This document shows, piece by piece, positions 25,233 to 31,505 of a stretch of DNA of 62,401 nt. Made by a program: the position numbers and the translations under genes. The stretch's first letter is position 1; each line of letters starts with the position of its first letter. The DNA is from UBA11373 sp035291545. GTDB lineage: Bacteria > Actinomycetota > Acidimicrobiia > Spongiisociales > UBA11373. The notes beneath the pieces were generated by a model that saw nothing but the letters and a program-made list of their open reading frames with translations, searched no databases and was not told the DNA's origin. Location: assembly GCA_035291545.1 (NCBI GenBank), contig DATDRW010000087.1:1-62401 (forward strand), in the 5' to 3' direction.

Positions 25233-26195
25233 CTACCCGTCGGCCAGCCTCCGCTGAGCCATCCCGTTGAGCAGCTCCAGGATCACCCGGTTCGCCAGGA
25301 GCGCCGTGATGTTCGCCGGGTCGTAGGCGGGTGCGACTTCGACGACGTCGGCCCCGAGAACGTTCAACTCCCGTCCGAGACGCCGCACCGTGTCGAGCAA
25401 CTCCCTGGCGGTCAGCCCACCCGGCTCCGGCGTGCCCGTCCCCGGGGCGGCGGCGGGGTCGACCACGTCGATGTCGATCGACACGAACACCCCTTTCGCC
25501 CCGTCGGCGGCATGGGCCACGGCGTCGTCGACCACCGCGGCGAGCCCACGCTCGACGATCTCGGCCATGAAGAAGGACCTCATGCCCTGATCCCGCATCC
25601 AGGCGACGGTCTCTGGTCCGGGCCAGTAGCCGCGGAGTCCGATCTGCACGAACCGGTGGCCGGGCACGGCGCCCGACTCGATGAGCCTGCGCATCGGGGT
25701 GCCGTGACCGTGGAGCATTCCCCACTGGCTCTGTCCGGTGTCGGCGTGGGCGTCGAAGTGGATCAGGGCGATGTCGCCGTGCCCGTGGATGTCGGCGACG
25801 CCCCCGGCGTCGGGAAAGGTGATCGTGTGGTCGCCGCCGATGACGACCGGGACCGCACCGGTGCCGGCGACGGCCGCCACCACTCGGCGAATGCGGTCGA
25901 TCCCGTCGTCGATGTACCCGGGTACGACCTCGACGTCGCCGATGTCGACCACGCCGAGCACCGCCAGGGCGTCGATGCCGGTGTCGAGGTGAGGCCGCCG
26001 GCCGTCGGCTTCGAGATAGTCGGCATCGCGCACCGACGCAGGGCCGAACCGGGCACCGGGCCGGTAGCTGGTGCCCCAGTCGAGGGGTGCGCCCATCACC
26101 ACGACGGCGGCGTCCCCGATGTCTTCGAGGGTGCGCATCGGGACGCCGACGAAGGTGTTGCGGGAGGAGAAGGGGAGGTTGCCGAAGCCGATCAC
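25233..26195 (-). CDS. Ureohydrolase (agmatinase/guanidino-acid hydrolase-like)
   Basis: 320 residues, arginase/agmatinase superfamily. The Mn-binding motifs are all present: VIGGDHT, IHFDAHADTG and VSIDIDVVDP, and the substrate-loop segment GTPEPGGLT follows. These enzymes release urea from agmatine, guanidinobutyrate or guanidinopropionate, which cannot be separated by eye; the EPGG loop is typical of agmatinase-like members. A TAGCCT box ends 6 bases before GTG 26195, which fixes the start. Confidence 0.88.
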   Translation of the reverse strand: MIGFGNLPFSSRNTFVGVPMRTLEDIGDAAVVVMGAPLDWGTSYRPGARFGPASVRDADYLEADGRRPHLDTGIDALAVLGVVDIGDVEVVPGYIDDGIDRIRRVVAAVAGTGAVPVVIGGDHTITFPDAGGVADIHGHGDIALIHFDAHADTGQSQWGMLHGHGTPMRRLIESGAVPGHRFVQIGLRGYWPGPETVAWMRDQGMRSFFMAEIVERGLAAVVDDAVAHAADGAKGVFVSIDIDVVDPAAAPGTGTPEPGGLTARELLDTVRRLGRELNVLGADVVEVAPAYDPANITALLANRVILELLNGMAQRRLADG

Positions 26196-26201
26196 CCCGC
26201 C

Positions 26202-26207
26202 AGGCTA
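26202..26207 (-). promoter_or_regulatory. TANNNT -10 box (TAGCCT), leaderless type
   Basis: Ends 6 bases before GTG 26195 of the ureohydrolase gene. Confidence 0.5.
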
Positions 26208-26270
26208 TCGCGGAACACCCGCGGCGAACCGACCAAGATGGGTCCGACGGACCCCGGGGATGGGAGAGGT

Positions 26271-26897
26271 GTGGACATCGCGGTGAATCTCGTGGAGAGC
26301 TATCTGCGGCTCAACGGCTATCTCACCCTCACCGAGTTCGAGGTCCAGGCTCGCAACGAGCGCGGCTCCTTCGAGAGTGTCACCGATGTCGACATCATGG
26401 CGATCCGGTTCCCCGGAGAGGTGTTCGCCGGCGATCCCCACGACGGGATCGAGGCGCGGATGCTGGCCATTGCAGATCCGGCGCTGCAACTCGAGCCCGA
26501 CCAGATCGACGTGATCCTCGGCGAGGTCAAGCAGGGTTTCGCCGAATTCAACCCCGGCCTCCGACGCCACGTGGTGCTCCACTCGGTGTTGCGGCGCCTC
26601 CAATGGCTGTTCGCCGCCGACCTGGCGCAGATCGTCGACGAATTGGCCCGCCGCAACCTGTGCATGGTCCCGGGGCGCGGCGGGGGAATGATCCGGGTGC
26701 GGCTGGTCGCGTTTGGACGCTCCGACCACAACGACCTGCACACGATCGGGCACGGCCACATCGTCACGACGATGCTCGGCTTCCTCTCGGGACTCGATGA
26801 CGCCTTCCGCCCGGTGCAATTCCGGGATCCGGCACCGGCCATGCTGAGCCTGCTGTTGAAGACGGGATTCGACGTCCGTGAGCATCCGAGGGCTTGA
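26271..26897 (+). CDS. Hypothetical protein with PD-(D/E)XK nuclease-like core
   Basis: 208 residues, no family I can name. Residues about 7-90 show a helix (NLVESYLRLNGYL), an acidic strand (TEFEVQARNE), then VTDVDIMAIRF and VILGEVKQGF. A conserved-looking Asp (D39/D41), followed 45 residues later by E85-x-K87, is the arrangement of PD-(D/E)XK nucleases such as restriction endonuclease-like and Holliday-junction-like proteins. No methyltransferase or other restriction-modification gene is near. GTG 26271 with the ribosome site GGGAGAGG just upstream is the preferred start. Confidence 0.6.
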   Translation: MDIAVNLVESYLRLNGYLTLTEFEVQARNERGSFESVTDVDIMAIRFPGEVFAGDPHDGIEARMLAIADPALQLEPDQIDVILGEVKQGFAEFNPGLRRHVVLHSVLRRLQWLFAADLAQIVDELARRNLCMVPGRGGGMIRVRLVAFGRSDHNDLHTIGHGHIVTTMLGFLSGLDDAFRPVQFRDPAPAMLSLLLKTGFDVREHPRA

Positions 26898-26927
26898 AGC
26901 TCCGGGCGGTCGAAGGTTCGTCTGCGC

Positions 26928-27359
26928 CTATCCGCCGCCCCACAGTTTCAGACCGGTCGACTCGTCCGGGAGCCGAACCGGAGGCTCACCGACGAGTTCC
27001 TGGAGGTTCACCTCGAGGGCGAACACCGTGCACCCGCGGTTGAGGTGGCCCCCGAGTGACCGTCCCTGATCGTCGCCGAAAGCGGCGTGGGTGTGGACGA
27101 AGGGCGCTCCGTCGAGGAGCGACACGTTCCCCAAACCGGAGAGCACCTCGAGGTGACGATCGACGGTGAAGTCGGAGTAGGCGTGTCCGACCTGGTCGTA
27201 GTACCGCAGTGAGGCGGCGCTCACCGCACCGAGGTAGGTGAACCAGGCGGCCTGGATCCGTTGCTCGGCGGCGTACCCGGTGATGGCTCCCACGATGTCG
27301 TCGCCGCGGTCGAGACGGAGCAGGTGGATCGGACCCGGCCGGAAGCGGAAGACCCTCAC
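26928..27359 (-). CDS. PPC/DUF296 domain protein
   Basis: 143 residues, the size of a single PPC (plants and prokaryotes conserved, DUF296) domain. Typical segments are MRVFRFRPGPIHLLRLDRGD, WFTYLGAVSAASLRYYD and the metal-like FVHTHAAFGDDQG followed by GGHLNRGCTVFA. The two His-rich strands form a metal site at the trimer interface in known structures. Its role in bacteria is unknown. GTG 27359 overlaps the stop of the BtpA-like gene as GTGA, making it the last gene of the minus-strand operon. Confidence 0.8.
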   Translation of the reverse strand: MRVFRFRPGPIHLLRLDRGDDIVGAITGYAAEQRIQAAWFTYLGAVSAASLRYYDQVGHAYSDFTVDRHLEVLSGLGNVSLLDGAPFVHTHAAFGDDQGRSLGGHLNRGCTVFALEVNLQELVGEPPVRLPDESTGLKLWGGG

Positions 27360-28123
27360 GCGCCGGACGCCGCCACGAACGCCTTGGCCCGCCCCGGGTC
27401 GACGGGCGCGGCGGTGACACCGCCGACCTTCACTGCGGTGCCGACGATCAGGCCTGCGCACACGGCGAGGAGTTGGCGCGCCGAGCTCGCATCGGCGCCC
27501 GATCCGACGTAGAGAGGAGCACCCGGGGCTGCGGCGGCGACCCGCTCGAGATCGGAACGGTCGACGGCCTTGCCGGTGCCGGGCCCGCTCACGACGATGC
27601 CATCGGCGCCGGCGCGCTCCCAGAGGTCGGCCGCGGCCTGGTCGATGGTGAGGCCGGCCGGAGGGGTGGCGTGTTTGACGAAGACGTCGGCGAAGATCGC
27701 CACCCCGGGCGCCACCGCGGCACGGAGGCGGGCGACCTCTGCCGCCTTTCCGGTGATCGTCCCCTGATCGGTGTGCATCACCCCGGAGAGGACGTTGACC
27801 CGGATGAAGGCGGCTCCGGTGGCGGCGGCGACGGCCAGCGCTCCCAGGGCATCGTTGCGCAGCACGTTGACGCCGGTAGGGACACCGAGCGCGGCGATCG
27901 CGGTCACCGCCCGGGTCATGGCGGCGATCGTCGTCTTCGGCGCGTCCTCAGCGAAGAAGGGGGCATCTCCGAAGTTCTCCACGAGGACGGCGTCGAATCC
28001 GGCCTGGATCAATGTGCGGGCGTCGGTGGATGCTGCCGCGACGATGCCGTCGATGTCACCGCCGTAGCGCGGCGAGCCCGGGAGTGGCCCGAGGTGGACC
28101 ATCCCGATGAGGCGGAGAGTCAT
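27356..28123 (-). CDS. BtpA/SgcQ family TIM-barrel protein
   Basis: 255 residues, BtpA family. The N-terminus LIGMVHLGPLPGSPRY is the family signature, and the barrel continues through VLVENFGDAPFF, VNVLRNDALGAL, IRVNVLSGVMHTDQG, ADVFVKHA and PLYVGSGA. BtpA affects photosystem I stability in cyanobacteria, while SgcQ relatives occur in sugar metabolism clusters; the enzymatic activity is not settled. ATGA overlap with the upstream gene and GTGA overlap with the downstream gene indicate strict co-translation. Confidence 0.85.
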   Translation of the reverse strand: MTLRLIGMVHLGPLPGSPRYGGDIDGIVAAASTDARTLIQAGFDAVLVENFGDAPFFAEDAPKTTIAAMTRAVTAIAALGVPTGVNVLRNDALGALAVAAATGAAFIRVNVLSGVMHTDQGTITGKAAEVARLRAAVAPGVAIFADVFVKHATPPAGLTIDQAAADLWERAGADGIVVSGPGTGKAVDRSDLERVAAAAPGAPLYVGSGADASSARQLLAVCAGLIVGTAVKVGGVTAAPVDPGRAKAFVAASGA

Positions 28124-28851
28124 CGGTAGATGCCGGCGACTTCGAGGGCGAGTTCGGCGATGTCGCCGGTGGCGCTCAGTTCCCCGGGATCATCGGTGTG
28201 GGCCACGACGAGGCGGCACCAATCGCCTGCAGGTCCGCGTATGACGTTTTCTGCGTCCTCCGGGCCGAACACCCACCGGGCGTAGTTGGGTCCCCCGAGT
28301 TCTACCCGGACGTCGTCGTATTCCTCCCCGGCGGCGTCGAAGGCATGGGGAAGCGTCGCCCAGCCGAGCCATGCGACGTGGCGGAGCCGCGGGGTGTCCA
28401 CGATCTCCTTGGCGAGGCTCGTCAGGATCTCGAGGCCGTGGGCCCAGGTGTCGGCCAGACGGATCGTGGCGAAGGTCCGCGCCGAAATCCTGCCGTCGGT
28501 CCAGCGCACCCGCTGGCCGGGCTTCATCCGGCTGAGGGCATCGACGACGTCGGCCCGGGCGAACCGCCACCACTCGATGACTTCTTGCGGGCGCTTGCCC
28601 TTGCCCTCGACGACCCCCGCCTTTTCGAACGTGGTGAGGTCGCCGAAATCGGCGAGGAGGTCGTCGATCGACAACTTCGCGGTGATCAGCCGGGCCGAGT
28701 GCTGCTCCCCCCAGGCGAGGATGGCGATCGTGTCCTGGACGGTCACCCCGCCCGGCGTCACGCGCTGCCGCCAATCCCTGTCCGGTGCTCGCTGGAGGGA
28801 TTGGTCGAGGCCTTGTTGCTCGGCGACGAGGTCGGCGAGGATCTCGCGCAT
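28120..28851 (-). CDS. TIGR03084-type DinB/MDMPI metal-binding protein
   Basis: 243 residues, matching the actinobacterial TIGR03084 family related to mycothiol-dependent maleylpyruvate isomerase. The N-terminal four-helix bundle includes TIAILAWGEQHSARLI and a second His region RLADTWAHGLEIL, the expected metal-binding positions (DTWAH). The C-terminal part has an SCP2-like feel (VRGPAGDWCRLV). Reaction unknown. A TAAACT box ends 9 bases before its ATG, so transcription can begin here despite the 15-base gap to the upstream LOG-like gene. Confidence 0.8.
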   Translation of the reverse strand: MREILADLVAEQQGLDQSLQRAPDRDWRQRVTPGGVTVQDTIAILAWGEQHSARLITAKLSIDDLLADFGDLTTFEKAGVVEGKGKRPQEVIEWWRFARADVVDALSRMKPGQRVRWTDGRISARTFATIRLADTWAHGLEILTSLAKEIVDTPRLRHVAWLGWATLPHAFDAAGEEYDDVRVELGGPNYARWVFGPEDAENVIRGPAGDWCRLVVAHTDDPGELSATGDIAELALEVAGIYR

Positions 28852-28860
28852 GGGGAACCG

Positions 28861-28866
28861 AGTTTA
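28861..28866 (-). promoter_or_regulatory. TANNNT -10 box (TAAACT), leaderless type
   Basis: Ends 9 bases before the ATG at 28851 and lies directly after the stop of the LOG-family gene, a likely internal promoter. Confidence 0.45.
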
Positions 28867-29934
28867 CTAGACGCCGGGAGTGGCTTCTCCCGGGTCGATT
28901 TCGTTGAGTCTGTTCACGAGTAGGCGCAACCGGCCGTGGTTGCGGCGATCGAACCGCAACCTCATGCGGCCGAGCTCCACATGGTCTTCGTCGGAGCGTT
29001 CGGCGTCGGTGGCCTCGATCGCCTCGATCCGGCCCGAGACCACGATGTCGGAGAACTCGTCGTTCAGCGCCTCGATCATCCCGGGATCGGGCCGACGCTG
29101 CATCCGAAGGACCAGGTCATCGTGCACATACCGCTGCGAGTGGTAGTTGCGGTAGAAGCCGCAGATCTCGGCGGCGGCCGCGGCGGCATCCGTCACCAGC
29201 GTGAAGAGGTGGAGGTCGTCGGGGGTGATCATCCCCTGACCGACGACGGTCGAGGTGACGAAGTCGATCCACCCCTGCCAGTACCCGGCGCCCGGGGCTT
29301 CGATCAGCACGATGGGTTGGAGGGGTGCCTTCCCCGTCTGGGCCAGCGTGAGGATCTCGAAGGTCTCGTCCAGAGTGCCGAAGCCGCCGGGGAACAGCGC
29401 AAAAGCGTGCGACTCCTTCACGAACATGAGCTTGCGGGTGAAGAAGTACTTGAAGTTGATGAGGCGAGCGTTGTCGACATAGCGATTCGCCTCGGCTTCG
29501 AACGGGAGGCGGATGTTCACTCCGAAGGAGGCATCGCCGCCGGCGCCCAAATTCGCCGCCTCCATCGTCCCCGGCCCGGCGCCGGTGATGACCATCCAGC
29601 CGCGGTCGTCGGTCATGTGCTGCGCCAGATCGACGGCGAGCCGGTAGTTCGGATGACCGATTGGTGTTCGTGCGGAACCGAACACCGAGAGCTTTCTGAA
29701 GGAGCGATACTGGCCGAACACGAGGAACGAGTACCGCAACTCCTTGAGTGCCGCGTTGACCAGCTTCAGGTCGGCACGGTCGGGGTGATCGCGATGCAGC
29801 TTCAGCGTCGTCACCAGGATCTCGGTGATCAGGTCGGCGTCTTCGTGTTCGTGCCCGTGACCGGCGACTGCATCGGCTGCCAGTTGCCGGATACGGTCGT
29901 CGAGGTCGGGATCGCCCAGGTCGTAGCGGCGCAT
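28867..29934 (-). CDS. LOG-family (TIGR00730-like) Rossmann-fold protein
   Basis: 355 residues, of which about 110-300 form the LOG/lysine decarboxylase-like Rossmann fold. SVFGSARTP opens the domain, VITGAGPGTMEAANLGA follows, and the diagnostic PGGFGTLDE (PGGxGTxxE) is present with the catalytic Arg region FFTRKLMF upstream. Known members hydrolyse cytokinin ribotides or other nucleoside 5'-monophosphates. The N-terminal 100 and C-terminal 60 residues extend beyond a minimal LOG protein. ATG 29934 is supported by a TACCGT box 9 bases upstream. First gene of the minus-strand operon. Confidence 0.83.
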   Translation of the reverse strand: MRRYDLGDPDLDDRIRQLAADAVAGHGHEHEDADLITEILVTTLKLHRDHPDRADLKLVNAALKELRYSFLVFGQYRSFRKLSVFGSARTPIGHPNYRLAVDLAQHMTDDRGWMVITGAGPGTMEAANLGAGGDASFGVNIRLPFEAEANRYVDNARLINFKYFFTRKLMFVKESHAFALFPGGFGTLDETFEILTLAQTGKAPLQPIVLIEAPGAGYWQGWIDFVTSTVVGQGMITPDDLHLFTLVTDAAAAAAEICGFYRNYHSQRYVHDDLVLRMQRRPDPGMIEALNDEFSDIVVSGRIEAIEATDAERSDEDHVELGRMRLRFDRRNHGRLRLLVNRLNEIDPGEATPGV

Positions 29935-29943
29935 CGAGACACG

Positions 29944-29949
29944 ACGGTA
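29944..29949 (-). promoter_or_regulatory. TANNNT -10 box (TACCGT), leaderless type
   Basis: Ends 9 bases before the ATG of the LOG-family gene at 29934. Confidence 0.45.
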
Positions 29950-30026
29950 GTGGGGCCCGGGCGGTGGACCGTCCGGCGGGCGATGTCCGCCCGCTCCTAG
30001 AGTCGGGCGAGCGACGGAGGACATCC

Positions 30027-30425
30027 GTGCAGGTCGAGCGAACCCACCAGGTGGCACAACGCGCCGTCGACCTGGCTCGAGCCGTCGCGTTCTACCGAGA
30101 CACGCTGGGTCTGCCCCTCATCGCCGTGTTCGATCCGCCGGGACTGGCGTTCTTCGACCTGGGAAATGTCCGGCTGCTCATCGAACGGGAGGCCCCGTCG
30201 GCCCTGCTGTACCTCGAGGTCGCCGACATCGAGGCGACGTATGCCGCTCTCGCCGCGTCCGGGGTGGAGACGGTGGATTCGCCCCACCTCATCTTCCGCG
30301 ACGATGCCGGCACCTTTGGACCCGCAGGCACCGGGGAATGGATGGCCTTCTTCCGCGACTCGGAGGGCAATCTCGTCGGGTTGGTGGAGCGTCGTCCTCC
30401 GAATTCGCAATCTTCAAGCGGGTAG
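30027..30425 (+). CDS. VOC/glyoxalase-family protein
   Basis: 132 residues, one vicinal oxygen chelate unit of two beta-alpha-beta modules. RAVAFYRDTLGLPL is the family hallmark of the first module, and EWMAFFRDSEGNLVGLVERR closes the second with the usual metal-binding Glu. The first-module His is not obvious, so metal binding is uncertain. GTG 30027 follows GGAGG by 6 bases, which decides the start. The last codons lie inside the heptamer repeat beginning at 30418. Confidence 0.8.
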   Translation: MQVERTHQVAQRAVDLARAVAFYRDTLGLPLIAVFDPPGLAFFDLGNVRLLIEREAPSALLYLEVADIEATYAALAASGVETVDSPHLIFRDDAGTFGPAGTGEWMAFFRDSEGNLVGLVERRPPNSQSSSG

Positions 30426-30487
30426 CGGGTAGCGGGTGACGGGTAACGGGCGACGGGCGTCGGGCGTCGGGTAACGGGTAACGGGCG
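30418..30487. repeat. Heptamer tandem repeat block C (10 units of NCGGGTA type)
   Basis: Ten consecutive 7-bp units, from GCGGGTA through ACGGGTA, ACGGGCG and TCGGGCG, run without interruption. The array starts inside the last codons of the VOC gene and ends just before the stop of the convergent AAA gene, filling the entire intergenic gap. Confidence 0.92.
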
Positions 30488-30488
30488 A

Positions 30489-31481
30489 CTACCTGCCGAA
30501 GGGCGGTCCCTCGGGTCCGCGCCGCGCCACCGCGGACCACACCGTCTCGTAGTGGTCCTCGTCGAAGGGGTCGATGTGGCTCACCACGAACTCCTCCCAG
30601 GAGCGGCGCAGCGGATCGGCGTCGTCGGCGTACATCCACAGGCCGGCGGGGATCCGGTCGAGTATGGCGCGCAGGCTCATCGGCGTTCCCACCCGGGTGC
30701 GGGCGTCCCTCGAGGTGAAGGACTCGTTGACCTCGACGGCGAGCCGGGCGATGGTGGTGACGAAGGCCGCCTTCAGCTTGGGATACCGCCGGCCGAGCAT
30801 GGCCTCGATCTGGGTCACGTCGGGGAAGCGCTTCTCCCAGATCACCCAGCGGTCGGCGAACGCCTTGTTCAGGGTCTGGGTGCCTGCGTAGTCGCGCAGG
30901 TCCGTGGGGTTCATGGTTCCGAAAACACGGGTGTCGGGCCGGAGTTGCACGGTCTCTCCGGTGGGGAGATCGAGCGCCTGGTAGCGGTCGAGGAGCGCGT
31001 GCAGGGCGAACAGCGTTTCTGCCCCTGCCGCGTTGAGCTCGGACAGGTTGAGCAGCGCCGGGCCCCGCAGCGCCCGGGTGATGTCGCCGTCTTCCCATCG
31101 GCTCTCGGTTCCCCCCCTCCCGTCTCCATACAGCTTGACCGACCCGATCAGGGTGATGTCGCGCACCTCGCCGGTGAGCGGGATGCGGAAGTAGGGGAGG
31201 CGGAGCAGGGAGGCGAACTGCTCGAGGTCGTGGTCCTTGCCGGTGCCCATGTGCCCGCGCAGTGCCACGTGGAGGGGGGTGTCGGTCACCCTGGTGCGGC
31301 GCACCCGCTCCAGGGCGGCCAGCTTGTAGAGCATCCCCAGGTCGACATAGTGCGGGTCGGGCTCCGGGATCTTCCCCGAGCGCTGCACGAAGTCGGGGAG
31401 GTCGGCGGGCACGGAGAACGTGGTCAGCTCGATCGGCTTGCGCAGGCCGGCGGGGTCGGTGAAAGTGACGGAGTCAGGCAT
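30489..31481 (-). CDS. CobS/NorQ-like AAA+ ATPase with altered Walker A and B motifs
   Basis: 330 residues, closest in pattern to CobS/NorQ/MoxR-type AAA+ proteins. The P-loop reads RGHMGTGKDHDLEQFA: K82 is kept, but the Mg-binding Ser/Thr is Asp (D83). Walker B reads ALLNLSELN: the Mg-binding Asp is Ser (S147), while the catalytic Glu (E148) is kept. Sensor 1 (GTMNP, N191) and the Arg in AFADRW (R211) are intact. Such ATPases remodel targets with a VWA partner, and that partner is the gene directly upstream in the same operon (24-base gap). No cobalt chelatase CobN is present, so a cobalamin role is not supported. Confidence 0.82.
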   Translation of the reverse strand: MPDSVTFTDPAGLRKPIELTTFSVPADLPDFVQRSGKIPEPDPHYVDLGMLYKLAALERVRRTRVTDTPLHVALRGHMGTGKDHDLEQFASLLRLPYFRIPLTGEVRDITLIGSVKLYGDGRGGTESRWEDGDITRALRGPALLNLSELNAAGAETLFALHALLDRYQALDLPTGETVQLRPDTRVFGTMNPTDLRDYAGTQTLNKAFADRWVIWEKRFPDVTQIEAMLGRRYPKLKAAFVTTIARLAVEVNESFTSRDARTRVGTPMSLRAILDRIPAGLWMYADDADPLRRSWEEFVVSHIDPFDEDHYETVWSAVARRGPEGPPFGR

Positions 31482-31505
31482 CGGTTCTCCTCGGCGGCCG
31501 GTGGT

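Noticed and set aside
30418..30487. CRISPR or phase-variable coding repeat
   Set aside because: Units are 7 bp, imperfect and without spacers; the array lies almost entirely outside coding sequence, so neither interpretation fits.
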